Shown here piece by piece: positions 8,216 to 18,100 of a stretch of DNA of 64,000 nt. The DNA lies in the NCBI RefSeq assembly GCF_000378985.1, contig NZ_KB905370.1, positions 4,051,342 to 4,115,341 on the forward strand, in the 5' to 3' direction. Position 1 is the first letter of the stretch. Every line of letters begins with the position of its first letter. The DNA is from Ensifer sp. BR816 (GTDB lineage Bacteria; Pseudomonadota; Alphaproteobacteria; Rhizobiales; Rhizobiaceae). The translations under genes and the position numbers were made by a program. The notes below the pieces were generated by a model that saw only the letters and a list, made by a program, of their open reading frames with translations, made no database searches and was not told where the DNA came from.

Positions 8216-11200
8216 ATGAGCGATGTCGGAAAATGGCTGCAGGACATCGGGCTCGGCGATCTGGAGCAGAGTTTCGCGCGTGCCCGGGTCGATCTCGACA
8301 GCTTGCGCCTTCTCACCGAGGCCGACCTTCGGGAAATGCGAATTCCGGTCGGCCAGCGCCGCAAGCTGCTCGCTGCAATTGCGGCGATGGAGAGGACGCC
8401 CAAGTCCGATCACGCTCAAACGAGATCCCCAGAACGCCGTCAACTGACGATCCTCTTCTGCGACATGGTGGGCTCCACGGACTATGCCGCACGGCTCGAT
8501 CCCGAGGACTTCAGCGTCCTGACGCGCACTTACCTCAACAGCTGCAACGGGCTCGCGAAATCGCACGGCGGCCTGGTCGCGAATTATGTGGGGGATGCGT
8601 TTCAGGTCCTGTTCGGCTATCCGGTGGCCGAGGAGGATGACGCGGAAAGGGCGCTCCAACTCGCCTTCGACATCCTGCGCGTCGTTCCTGAGATCGAAGC
8701 GCCGGACCATTCGCGCCTCCAGGTGAGGATCGGCATTGCGAGCGGCCTCGTCGTGGTGGGCGACGTGGAAGGGGCGCCGGCCGGCGTATCGACGGTAGCC
8801 TTCGGTTCCGTCCCGAACCTCGCGCAGCGGCTTGAAGCGATAGCAGGGCCACAGACCATCGTGACCGACCGGGTCACCCACGAGATGGCGCGCGGCTGCT
8901 TTTCGTTCACCGATCTTGGCGAAACGAAACTGAAGGGGTTCGCCACGCCCATCCATCTTTGGCGTGCCGACAAGCCGATATCGGTCAGCAGCAGGTTCGC
9001 CCGCAAGGACCACCTGACCGCGTTTGTCGGACGCCAGGACGAGATGCGGCGGCTCTTGGAGTTCTGGCAGAATGTCTCTCAGGAACGACGCGGAGCGACC
9101 GTCCTGATCAGCGGCGAGCCGGGCATAGGCAAGTCCCGGCTTCTCTTCGAGTTGAAGGAAGCGCTTTTTGGCGCGAAGGCGTTGACCGTGCAATGCTCGT
9201 CAGCCTACGCCAACAGCGCTCTCTTCCCCTTTCTTCAATTGTTTCGCCAGGAGGAAGGAATATCCGGCGGCGATCCGCCAGCGATTGCCGCCGGCAAGCT
9301 CGAAGCAGCCTTGTCGGCAAGCCGGGTGCCGCTTGCGGAATCCTATCCGATCTTCGCCCGACTGTTGAATATCGAGCAGGCAGACTATCCCCCCTCGACG
9401 CTCTCTCCGCCGCAGCAACAGCTGACGGTTCGCCGCGCATTTATCGATTGGCTGATGGGCCGGGCGGCAGCAGGAGCCATGCTGATAGCCATCGAAGACG
9501 AACAATGGATCGATCCTTCTTCGGCGAATCTGCTCCGCGGCCTGATCGAAGAGACGCCGAACTTGCCCCTCTTGCTCGTTGTCACCACCCGCGAAGACGC
9601 GTTGAAATCCGGTCGCCCGAAAGCCGGCCCGGAGGACATCAGGCTGGCACGGCTTTCGCGGAGCGAGGCGAACGAACTGGTCCGTGAGGCGGCCGCCGGC
9701 GTGGTGCTGGGGGACGAGGTGACGCATGCCGTTCTACGGAAGGCGGAAGGGGTGCCGCTCTTTTTGGAGGAGCTCGCTCGATCGACCGCCGAACTTGCCG
9801 GCACCGTCTCCCATCGAGACGGCTCCCATCACGCCGATCTTTCTGTCCCAAATTCGCTTCAGTCCTCGCTGCTGTCGCGACTCGACAAACTCGGTCCGGG
9901 CAAGACCATCGCGCAGGTCGCCGCCGTTATCGGCCGTGAGTTCGATGTGCGGATGCTCGCCGATGTTGCCAACATGCCGATGGAAGCGCTGAAGCCGGAG
10001 CTCGAGCGCCTGACCGCAGTGGGCCTGGTCGCTCCGCAACCTTTCTCGGACTGGCCGAGATACAGTTTCACCCATGCGCTGCTTCAGGAGGCGGCAAGCG
10101 GCGCCCTGCTGCGGGACAGGCGCCGGCAGCTGCATGCGCTGGTTGTCGATGCGATGGAGCGCACCGAGCCATCGGCAGCCACCGATCACCCCGAGGTTTT
10201 GGCCCAGCATCTCGGCGAGGCCGGACTCTATGAGCGCGCCGCCGATCACTGGCTCACGGCGGGTCTGAAGCTCGGCGCCACGTGGGCAAAGCAGGAAGCG
10301 GCCAATATGTACGCCAGGGGACTGGAGTGCATCCGCAAGATGCCCCCATCTGCCGACCGCGACCGCAAGGAACTCAGGCTCGAGCTTGAGCGTGGTGATG
10401 TGCTCTACGCGACCTATGGTTACATGACGCGCGAGGAAAGCGCTGCCTATGGCAATGTCATGCGTCTGAGCGAAGCCTTGGGCGATCCGGAGGCGGCGAT
10501 CCGGGCTCTCGACGGGCTTTTCGGGACGGCCTTCAATTCGGCACGCTTCAGGGATGCCGAGTGGGCGAGCCATCAGCTCCTGGAGGTCGGGAACAAGCAG
10601 GGCAACCTCAAGGCGCTTGTCCTTGGAACGCAGTTCCTGGGCATGTGCGCGTTCTCCCAAGGCCATTTCGCACTGGCAAGAGATCTGCTCGAAGATGCCC
10701 TGAGACATCGCGAGGCGGCAGAACGGATCGGCAGCGATTTTCCCAGCATGGCGATGATCTATCTCTCCTGGACGCTGCAATTATTGGGAGAGGAGGAAAG
10801 CGCATTGTCGCTCTTCCTGCAGGCGGAAGCGGACGCCAGACGACAGACCGATTATCGCCTCGCCGCCTGCCTTGGGAACGGTTGCATCCTCATGGCGCTG
10901 CGCAACGACCCGCAGACGATGGAGCGCCTCGTCGACGAGCTTATGCCTCTTGCCAGGAGGAACGGGTTCCAGCTTTGGCTGAACATGGGATCGTTCTTCT
11001 CCGGCTGGCTGCTCGCAATGAAAAGGCAGGGAACGTCCGGCCTTGAGCAGATGCGCCATGTCTGCGACCACATGGGCGAGCAGGAAATTGACAAGACCTG
11101 CTATCTGGGAATGCTCGCACACGGCTACGCACAACTCGGTCTCGATGCGCAGGCATTGGAGGCGATCGAGCAAGCCCTGGAGCTGGCGAGAAAGACCGGA

Positions 11201-11398
11201 GAGAACTATTTCACGGCCGAGTTGCTGCGGCTGAAAGCCGAATTGCTCTTGCGATCCGGCGACGGCCAAGCACAGTCCCTCCTTCGTCGGTCACTCGCGC
11301 TGGCGCGCCGGCAGGCAGCGAGAACGTGGGAGCGACGGGCCGGCCAATCGCTTGCCGCAGTGAAAGCGAAGCCTCCAGGTCAAGGAAAGAGTACCTGA
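8216..11398 (+). CDS. SAM domain / class III adenylate-guanylate cyclase / AAA ATPase / TPR signalling protein
   Basis: About 1060 residues. The ATG at 8216 follows GACGGGGGTACG; an in-frame start at 8183 lacks a site. Order of domains: SAM domain (~5-60); class III nucleotide cyclase (~78-255) with metal-binding D83 in FCDMVGST and a second Asp in NYVGDAFQVLFG; linker; AAA/predicted ATPase with Walker A SGEPGIGKSR (~300); then helical TPR-like repeats to the end. This architecture is common in rhizobia, which carry many class III cyclases. A cAMP or cGMP product is inferred. It diverges from the SnoaL/dihaem pair, with 238 bp between the starts. Confidence 0.85.
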   Translation: MSDVGKWLQDIGLGDLEQSFARARVDLDSLRLLTEADLREMRIPVGQRRKLLAAIAAMERTPKSDHAQTRSPERRQLTILFCDMVGSTDYAARLDPEDFSVLTRTYLNSCNGLAKSHGGLVANYVGDAFQVLFGYPVAEEDDAERALQLAFDILRVVPEIEAPDHSRLQVRIGIASGLVVVGDVEGAPAGVSTVAFGSVPNLAQRLEAIAGPQTIVTDRVTHEMARGCFSFTDLGETKLKGFATPIHLWRADKPISVSSRFARKDHLTAFVGRQDEMRRLLEFWQNVSQERRGATVLISGEPGIGKSRLLFELKEALFGAKALTVQCSSAYANSALFPFLQLFRQEEGISGGDPPAIAAGKLEAALSASRVPLAESYPIFARLLNIEQADYPPSTLSPPQQQLTVRRAFIDWLMGRAAAGAMLIAIEDEQWIDPSSANLLRGLIEETPNLPLLLVVTTREDALKSGRPKAGPEDIRLARLSRSEANELVREAAAGVVLGDEVTHAVLRKAEGVPLFLEELARSTAELAGTVSHRDGSHHADLSVPNSLQSSLLSRLDKLGPGKTIAQVAAVIGREFDVRMLADVANMPMEALKPELERLTAVGLVAPQPFSDWPRYSFTHALLQEAASGALLRDRRRQLHALVVDAMERTEPSAATDHPEVLAQHLGEAGLYERAADHWLTAGLKLGATWAKQEAANMYARGLECIRKMPPSADRDRKELRLELERGDVLYATYGYMTREESAAYGNVMRLSEALGDPEAAIRALDGLFGTAFNSARFRDAEWASHQLLEVGNKQGNLKALVLGTQFLGMCAFSQGHFALARDLLEDALRHREAAERIGSDFPSMAMIYLSWTLQLLGEEESALSLFLQAEADARRQTDYRLAACLGNGCILMALRNDPQTMERLVDELMPLARRNGFQLWLNMGSFFSGWLLAMKRQGTSGLEQMRHVCDHMGEQEIDKTCYLGMLAHGYAQLGLDAQALEAIEQALELARKTGENYFTAELLRLKAELLLRSGDGQAQSLLRRSLALARRQAARTWERRAGQSLAAVKAKPPGQGKST

Positions 11399-11512
11399 TC
11401 GAACTCGGCCCGTTGCCCGTCGAGCCATCGCCGACCGCAGGCGAGCTCGCCTCGACGTAAGGCATCCTTTTCGCATCGCAAAGTGACCCGGAAAGCGCGA
11501 CCGATCGGAAGA

Positions 11513-12202
11513 TCAGGCGATGCGCCTGCCTTCCGGTGGATCGCGCGGCTGCAGCAGCCAACTCATCAACAAGAGCGCGGAAACCGCACCGATCAACTCG
11601 GCACCGATGAAGCCGGGAAGATCGGCGGGGCGAATGCCGGAGAATGTGTCGGTCAGCGATCGCGCCACCGCCACGGCCGGGTTGGCAAAGGAAGTCGATG
11701 CCGTGAACCAGTAGGCGGCGGTGATATAGAGGCCGACCAGCCAGGGCACGGATTTCTGCTCGAAACGGATGCCGGCGAGGATGATTGCGACGAGGCCGAA
11801 GGTCGCCACCCATTCTGCGAACCATTGCGCTTGCCCGGTACGCATCTTCGTCGACCATTCGAGGACCGGATGATCGAACATCAGATGCGCAACGATCGTG
11901 CCCACTATGCCGCCGGCGACCTGGGCGAGGACGTAACCGGCGAGATCGCGTCGCGGCAGGGAGCGCGACAGCGCGAAGATCAGCGACACGGCGGGATTGA
12001 AATGCGCCCCGGAGATCGGTCCGAGGATGGTGATCAGCACCACCAGAATCGCGCCTGTTGCGAGCGTGTTTCCGAGCAAGGCGAGTGCCGTATCCGCTGT
12101 CAGCGACGCGGCCATGATGCCCGAGCCGACGACCGTTCCGACAAGCAGCGCCGTGCCTAGTCCCTCGGCGACCAGGCGGCGGGGGAGATCGTACGGCGAC
12201 AT
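11513..12202 (-). CDS. aqpS: Aquaglyceroporin AqpS of the arsenic operon
   Basis: A MIP-family channel of 229 residues. The first NPA box is intact in GAHFNPAVSL and the second is FANPAVAVARSL, with hydrophobic segments between. In Sinorhizobium, AqpS takes the place of an ArsB/Acr3 pump: ArsC makes arsenite, which leaves down its gradient through the channel. The ATG overlaps the arsC stop by one base (TGATG). It is the last gene of arsR-arsC-aqpS. Confidence 0.9.
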   Translation of the reverse strand: MSPYDLPRRLVAEGLGTALLVGTVVGSGIMAASLTADTALALLGNTLATGAILVVLITILGPISGAHFNPAVSLIFALSRSLPRRDLAGYVLAQVAGGIVGTIVAHLMFDHPVLEWSTKMRTGQAQWFAEWVATFGLVAIILAGIRFEQKSVPWLVGLYITAAYWFTASTSFANPAVAVARSLTDTFSGIRPADLPGFIGAELIGAVSALLLMSWLLQPRDPPEGRRIA

Positions 12203-12729
12203 CAGCGCGCCTCGGCCTGGGACGTGGAGCCTTCGAGACGGCCGATTTCATGGAGCTTCGTCTCGAGCGCGAGCTTGTCGAGCGAGGCGATCGGCAGGGC
12301 TGCGAAGACCGCTATGCGGTTCTTCAGGTATTTCGCCGCAAGCGCAAAGGCGCGGCCCTTCTCGACATCCGAACCCTCGACGGCAGCGGGGTCCTGGATG
12401 CCCCAATGCGCAGTTGCCGGATGGCCGATCCAGACCGGACAGGCCTCGCCGGCGGCATCATCGCAGACCGTGAAGATGAAGTCCATTTGCGGAGCGCCTG
12501 GCTCGCCAAAGGCGTCCCAGCTCTTCGACGAGAACCCGGTCGTGCGATGGCCGAGCGCCTCGAGCGTCTTCAGCGCCCAGGGGTTGACCTCACCCTTCGG
12601 CTGGCTTCCGGCCGAGAAGGCGCGGAAGCGCCCCTTCCCCTCCGCCTCGAGTATGGCTTCCGCCATGATCGAGCGCGCGGAATTGCCGGTGCAAAGAAAG
12701 AGGACGTTGTAAACCCGATCGTCGTTCAT
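12202..12729 (-). CDS. arsC: Arsenate reductase ArsC, low-molecular-weight phosphatase type
   Basis: About 175 residues with the LMW-phosphatase P-loop CTGNSARS near the N-terminus (VLFLCTGNSARSIMAEA) and further cysteines for the disulfide cascade (FTVCDDAAGEACPVW). This marks the thioredoxin-coupled family rather than the glutaredoxin-dependent one. Start: two ATGs lie six bases apart. The inner one (12729) has GAGGGG at proper spacing and overlaps the arsR stop as ATGA, so I chose it over 12735. Confidence 0.92.
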   Translation of the reverse strand: MNDDRVYNVLFLCTGNSARSIMAEAILEAEGKGRFRAFSAGSQPKGEVNPWALKTLEALGHRTTGFSSKSWDAFGEPGAPQMDFIFTVCDDAAGEACPVWIGHPATAHWGIQDPAAVEGSDVEKGRAFALAAKYLKNRIAVFAALPIASLDKLALETKLHEIGRLEGSTSQAEAR

Positions 12730-13082
12730 TGGCATTTCCCCTCCACGGTAGACGCGCAGCAGGCCGCGATGGCAGCGGCCGGTGCGCAGATTTCAGGGTG
12801 GCCGCCACAGCAATCTTCCATCAGGAAGCGTACAAGGCTGCCGAGCGCATCGTAATTGGCCGAGTAGATGATCGATCTCGACTCGCGCTGCTGGGTAATC
12901 AATCCCGCTCGCTCCAGTTCCTTCAGATGGAACGAGAGATTGGAAGGCGAAACTTCGGCCTTCTCCGCAATTACGCCCGCCGGCATGCCGTTCGGGCCTG
13001 CAATGACCAGCATGCGGACGATCTGCAGGCGCGTTTCCTGAGAAAGCGCGCCGAACGACGCGAGCGCTTGACGTTCATTCAT
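12726..13082 (-). CDS. arsR: ArsR-family metalloid-responsive repressor
   Basis: A winged-helix protein of 118 residues (LSQETRLQIVRML, SPSNLSFHLKELERAGLI). The C-terminus has Cys pairs, CCGGHPEIC and AACCAST, the latter close to the C-terminal arsenic sites of other ArsR proteins. First gene of the ars operon. It very likely represses both its own operon and the divergent DUF6428 gene through the palindrome in the 42-bp intergenic gap. Confidence 0.92.
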   Translation of the reverse strand: MNERQALASFGALSQETRLQIVRMLVIAGPNGMPAGVIAEKAEVSPSNLSFHLKELERAGLITQQRESRSIIYSANYDALGSLVRFLMEDCCGGHPEICAPAAAIAACCASTVEGKCQ

Positions 13083-13083
13083 A

Positions 13084-13109
13084 TTTCAACAATCCTTGAA
13101 TTATTGAAA
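13084..13109. promoter_or_regulatory. Probable ArsR operator between arsR and the DUF6428 gene
   Basis: Inverted repeat TTTCAACAAT / ATTATTGAAA (one mismatch, 6-bp spacer) filling nearly all of the gap between the two divergent starts. Size, A/T-rich arms and position fit an ArsR site. Confidence 0.7.
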
Positions 13110-13124
13110 CGAGGAATAACGCAG

Positions 13125-13649
13125 ATGAATGCGCTCGACAATACCAAAATTCAGAATGACGAAATCGCGCTCGGGCTCCTGCTTGAGACACTGGCAGGGG
13201 CGGCAGAGTCTCCCCTCGTCTTTCACTACGACGGACGGCCGATCAAGGCCGGATATCATGTAACGGAGGTCAAGGCCGGGCAGTTCGCGGCGCTCGACTG
13301 CGGTGCCAATCCGGAAAGCTGGGCGGAAATCTTCGTGCAGCTGTGGGATGTGGATGGAGACGACCGCGCACATATGCCGGCCGGCAAATTCTCTGCAATC
13401 ATCCGCAAGGTGTCGGATCACGTGCAGCTCGATGGATCGGCGAAGCTCACCTTCGAGGTCAGCGACGGCGTGCGCCCGATGCAGCTCTATCGTGCGTCGC
13501 TCCCGCGCCTGCGCGACGATGCCCTGCATGTGCAACTCGTGCCCAGGCCGGCGAGCTGCAAGCCGCGCGATCGATGGCTCGCCGAGGAGAAGCGCACGTC
13601 GGCTGCCTGCTGCGGCCCCGCCACATCGAAGAGCGCCTGCTGCCCGTGA
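13125..13649 (+). CDS. DUF6428 family protein divergent from arsR
   Basis: A 174-residue protein starting MNALDNTKIQND, with GAGGA nine bases before the ATG. The body resembles the DUF6428 family, small proteins that often neighbour arsR genes in rhizobia; their function is unknown. The C-terminus is Cys-rich (SAACCGPATSKSACCP), which could bind arsenite or another soft metal. Longer in-frame readings upstream run through arsR in antisense and are not real. Co-regulation by ArsR is inferred from the shared palindrome. Confidence 0.75.
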   Translation: MNALDNTKIQNDEIALGLLLETLAGAAESPLVFHYDGRPIKAGYHVTEVKAGQFAALDCGANPESWAEIFVQLWDVDGDDRAHMPAGKFSAIIRKVSDHVQLDGSAKLTFEVSDGVRPMQLYRASLPRLRDDALHVQLVPRPASCKPRDRWLAEEKRTSAACCGPATSKSACCP

Positions 13650-13658
13650 TCGGCAGGC

Positions 13659-14108
13659 TTACAGATAGCCGGTCACCGCCGGCGCCCGGTCCCAGGCATT
13701 GTGCCGGCCATCCTCATGGACGATCGGCGCATTCGCCAGTTCCTCGTCGGTCGCATCGTCGAGGCAGGCGATGTTCACCGCGTGAAACGGTCCGCCTAAC
13801 ATCTCGAAATCGGCGCTGGCGAAGGGACGGACGCCGCAGTGCTTGCAAAAGACATGGCCGATCGCGCGCTCGCCGAAGCGGTATTCTGTCAGAGCCTCCT
13901 CACCGGAAAGCAGGGAGAAATCCTCCGGCGTCACGAAGATTTTCCAGAAGCGCGTCTTGAGGCAAGAGGAGCAGTTGCAGCGGAAGGTCGTCGTCCACCA
14001 TACGCCCGGCCGCGCCGGCTCCGATCGCTCGCCTTCCGGCGCAGGGTCGAGATTTGCGGAAAAGCGGACCGCTCGGCAATGGCAGCTGCCGTGATAGGTC
14101 TTCTTCAT
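13659..14108 (-). CDS. GFA-family (Mss4-fold) zinc protein
   Basis: A 149-residue protein with the Cys clusters of the glutathione-dependent formaldehyde-activating (GFA / CENP-V) fold: SCHCRAVRF, CNCSSCLKT and CKHCGVRPF. Many family members have no proven formaldehyde role, so the enzyme name is not warranted. Its start overlaps the AHSA1 gene stop (ATGA), so it is the third gene of the ArsR-AHSA1-GFA unit. Confidence 0.85.
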   Translation of the reverse strand: MKKTYHGSCHCRAVRFSANLDPAPEGERSEPARPGVWWTTTFRCNCSSCLKTRFWKIFVTPEDFSLLSGEEALTEYRFGERAIGHVFCKHCGVRPFASADFEMLGGPFHAVNIACLDDATDEELANAPIVHEDGRHNAWDRAPAVTGYL

Positions 14109-14569
14109 TGGATGTCCTCCTTCCGGGCAACGACATAGGCAACGAGACGATCAATGCATTCGCCCCAACCTTCAGCATGCGAATCGCGGCTCTCGACGGT
14201 TGCGAAGGGCGCTTGGTGGAAAGTGAGCCTTGTGCCGCCCGCCACCTCCTCGAAGGTGACGGTGATCAGCGTGTTGATCGCGTCCTCTTCCTCCCAGATG
14301 AAAGTGAAGACGATGCGGCTCGGCGGCACGATCTCCCGATAGGTGCCGTGGGCCCAGTAGTCCTGCCCTTCAGGCGAGCGGATGCAGCTGCGCCAGGCGC
14401 CGCCTTCACGAAAATCCGCCGCGATGCTGGGCGCCGTGAAGTCCTTCGGCCCCCACCAGCGTACGAGGTGCGCGGGTGTGGTCCAGACTTCGAAGGCTAG
14501 CTCGCGGGGCGCGGCAAGGTCGCGCGTGATGGTGAGGGCGATCTCCTCCTTGAGAGATGGAGCATTCAT
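14105..14569 (-). CDS. AHSA1 / SRPBCC-family protein
   Basis: A 154-residue START-like fold: TRDLAAPRELAFEVWTTPAHLVRWWGP at the N-terminus is the family hallmark, followed by GTRLTFHQAPF and a C-terminal helix (EGWGECIDRLVAYV). Such proteins are commonly found in operon with SdpR-type ArsR regulators, as here. The ligand is unknown. Confidence 0.85.
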   Translation of the reverse strand: MNAPSLKEEIALTITRDLAAPRELAFEVWTTPAHLVRWWGPKDFTAPSIAADFREGGAWRSCIRSPEGQDYWAHGTYREIVPPSRIVFTFIWEEEDAINTLITVTFEEVAGGTRLTFHQAPFATVESRDSHAEGWGECIDRLVAYVVARKEDIQ

Positions 14570-14599
14570 CGGCTTCTCCCTTATCAGACAGGTTCGATT

Positions 14600-14938
14600 T
14601 CATTTCCGATCCGATTTGTCGTTGCGCTGCAGTTCATCGAGATAGCTGTCGAGCCGGTCGAAGCTGCCCTCCCAGAACTGGCGATAGCGCCCAACCCAAT
14701 CGGCAATTTCCTTCAATGGCTCCGCCTGCAGCCGGCAAGGCCGCCACTGCGCGTTGCGGCCGCGCGCTATGAGACCCGCGCGCTCCAGCACCTTCAGATG
14801 CTTGGAGACGGCTGGCAGGCTCATGTCGAACGGAGCCGCCAGTTCGTTCACCGTTGCCTCGCCCGCGGCAAGACGGGTGATAATGGCCCGCCGTGTCGGG
14901 TCGGCCAGGGCCGACAGCGTGCAGCTCAACTGATCCAT
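14600..14938 (-). CDS. ArsR-family regulator (SdpR-like)
   Basis: 112-residue winged helix (ALADPTRRAIITRLAAGEATV, LPAVSKHLKVLERAGLI) without metal-binding cysteines in the recognition helix. It is typical of the subgroup that sits upstream of AHSA1 genes and controls them in response to non-metal signals. 30 bp separate it from the AHSA1 start. Confidence 0.88.
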   Translation of the reverse strand: MDQLSCTLSALADPTRRAIITRLAAGEATVNELAAPFDMSLPAVSKHLKVLERAGLIARGRNAQWRPCRLQAEPLKEIADWVGRYRQFWEGSFDRLDSYLDELQRNDKSDRK

Positions 14939-14960
14939 GCCTGTATTTAACCTATAAGAT

Positions 14961-14980
14961 AATTAACCTTGCGGTTTATT
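14961..14980. promoter_or_regulatory. Possible operator upstream of the SdpR-like gene
   Basis: Inverted repeat AATTAACC / GGTTTATT around TTGC (one mismatch), 23 bp before the regulator start in an A/T-rich patch. Autoregulation is inferred. Confidence 0.4.
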
Positions 14981-15155
14981 ACAGGAGAGTCTGCTCCTGT
15001 CAAGCTGAAAGGCCACGCGTCTCCACCGCGACTACGAGCACGAAGCCGTTTCGAGCTTGCTTTTGCACTTTCTGCATTGCATAAATTTCATGCGTCGCTT
15101 TCTCTTGCCGAGAAAATAGGCAGAGACCGGCGGATACAGCAAACGACGAGGCACC

Positions 15156-18100
15156 ATGGCGGCACGCCAGCGCATCATTCCCGTTCGGCGAGAATACAAT
15201 CGCTGGGTCGCCAACCAGACGCTGGAAGACTATGCGCTGCGCTTCACCGCCAAGAGTGCGCGGCGCTTTTCCTCGGAGCGGATCTCGCAGACGGCGATCG
15301 GCGCGATCTCCTTCCTGGCGCTCGAAGCGATCGGTGGCGCCATCACCATGTCCTACGGCACCACCAATGCGATCGTCGCGATCCTCGTCGCGAGCGTGAT
15401 GATCCTCGTCGTCGGGCTGCCGATCAGCCGCTACGCGATCCGCCACGGCGTCGACATCGACCTTCTGACGCGCGGCGCGAGCTTCGGATATATCGGCTCG
15501 ACGATCACCTCGCTGATCTATGCGAGCTTCACCTTCATCCTCTTCGCCATCGAAGCATCGATCATGTCGGGCGCATTGGAGCTGGCGCTCGGCATACCGG
15601 TCTGGATCGGCTACATCGTCAGCGCCGTCATGGTGATCCCGCTCGTCACCCACGGCGTGCGACTGATCAGCAAGTTCCAGCTCGTCACCCAGCCCTTCTG
15701 GATCGTGCTCAACATCCTGCCCTTCGCCTTCATCGCTTTTGCCGACTGGGAGAAGGTGGGGCTCTGGCTCGCCTATGCCGGCATTCACCACGCCTCCGGC
15801 CCGGCCGGCACCGTCGCGCCCTTCGATCTCGCCGAGTTCGGCGCCGCGTCGGCGGTGATCTTCGCGCTGATGGCGCAGATCGGCGAACAGGTCGATTTCC
15901 TGCGCTTCCTGCCGCCGGACGGCCAGAGGAAGCTGCACCACCGCATCGCCGTGTTCCTCGCCGGCTCCGGCTGGGTGATCGTCGGCGCGCCGAAACTGCT
16001 CGCCGGCTCTTTCCTCGTCGTGCTGGCGCTGAGCGCCGGCGTGCCCTCGACCAGGGCGGCCGATCCGGCGCAGATGTACTACACCGCCTTCGGCTATATC
16101 GTCCCATCGGAGACGGCAGCGCTCCTGCTGATGGTCGCCTTCGTCGTCGTCTCGCAGCTGAAGATCAATGTGATGAATGCCTATGCCGGGTCGCTTGCCT
16201 GGTCGAACTTCTTTTCGCGGCTGACCCACAGCCATCCGGGCCGGGTCATCTGGCTGGTCTTCAACGTGGCGATCGCGCTCTTGCTGATGGAGCTCGGCAT
16301 CTACCGGCTGCTCGAGGAGACGCTCGGCATCTTCTCGATCATCGCCATGGCCTGGCTCTCGACGATCTCCGCCGATCTCTTCCTCAACAAGCCGCTCGGC
16401 CTCTCGCCTCCAGGCATCGAGTTCAAGCGCGCCCATCTCTACGACATCAATCCCGTCGGCCTCGGCACCATGGGCGTCTCGGCGCTTCTGGCGCTCGCCG
16501 CGCATTTCGGCGCCATGGGCGAGATCGCCGCCTCGCTGGCACCCTACATCGCCCTCGTCACAGCCTTCATCGTCTCGCCGCTCATCGCCTGGGGAACGGA
16601 GGGCAAGTTCTATCTCGCCCGCAAGCCGCGCAAGAGCTGGCTTCGCGAAAGCGAGATCACCTGCTCGATCTGCGAGCATCCGTTCGAGCCGGAAGACATG
16701 GCCTGGTGTCCGGCCTATGCCGCGCCGATCTGCTCGCTCTGCTGCTCGCTCGACAGCCGCTGCCACGACATGTGCAAGCCGAAGGCGCGGTTGAATACCC
16801 AGATCGCGACGGTCGCCAAGGCGGTGCTGCCGGACACGATCGTCGCAAAGCTCGCCACAAGGCTGGGGCGCTACGCAATTTCGGCGGTGATCTCGATTAC
16901 CGGCATCGGCATCATCCTGGCGATGATCGCCCACCAGACGACCGCCGCCTCGCCGGAGACCGCCGCCGTCGTTGAGCGGACGATCGCCGTCGTCTTCTTC
17001 GTCTTCGCCATCCTCGCCGGCGTCGTCTCCTGGTTCTACGTGCTCGCCCATGACAGCCGCGTCGTGGCCGAGGAGGAATCCTCCCGCCAGAACACGCTGC
17101 TGCTGAAAGAGATTGCCGCCCACAAGAAGACCGACGCGGCGCTGCAGAATGCCAAGGAAGCGGCCGAGTCCGCAAACCGGGCGAAGAGCCGCTACGTCGT
17201 GGGCTTGAGCCACGAGCTGCGCACGCCGCTCAATGCCGTGCTCGGCTACGCGCAGATCCTCGAGCGCGACGAGACGATCCCGCAATCGCGGCAGTGCGCG
17301 ATCAAGGTAATCAAGCGCAGCGCCGATCACCTTTCCGGCCTGATCGACGGCCTGCTCGACATTTCGAAGATCGAGGCCGGCAAGCTGCAGGTTTATTCGA
17401 ACGAGATCAACATTCACGATTTCCTCGACCAGATCGTCGACATGTTCCGCCCGCAGGCGCAGGCCAAGGGGATCGGCTTCGAGCACAACCGCAGCCCAAC
17501 GCTGCCGCAATATGTGAAGACCGACGAGAAACGGCTCAGGCAGATCCTCGTCAACCTCCTGTCGAACGCCCTGAAATTCACCGATCGGGGCCAGATCCGC
17601 TTCGACATCGGCTATCGCAGCCAGGTGGCGACCTTCACCATCGAGGACAGCGGCCGCGGCATCAGCGACCGGGACCTGCCGAAGATCTTCGATCCCTTCC
17701 AGCGCGGCGACGCCGAGCACCGCATGCCGGGCCTGGGTCTTGGCTTGACGATCACCCGACTGCTGACCCAGACGCTCGGCGGCGAAATCTCGGTAACCAG
17801 CGAGAAGGACAGGGGCACCGCCTTCAAGGTGCGGCTGATGCTCTCGGCCGTCGACCGACCGGCGGCGCTCATCGACCCGGTGCGCAGGATCAGGTCCTAT
17901 AGGGGCCCGCACCGCACCATTCTTGTCGTCGACGACAATGCCGACCACCGCGAGCTGATGCGCGAGGTGCTCGCTCCGCTCGACTTCACCGTTCTTTCGG
18001 CAACGAGCGGCGCCGACTGCCTGGCGCTCATCGAGGGGACGTGGCCGGATCTCTTTCTGATCGACATCTCGATGCCCGGCATGGACGGTTGGGAACTGGT

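Noticed and set aside
8162..9193. 343-codon minus-strand ORF
   Set aside because: Antisense to the cyclase gene, which has clear domains in its own frame.
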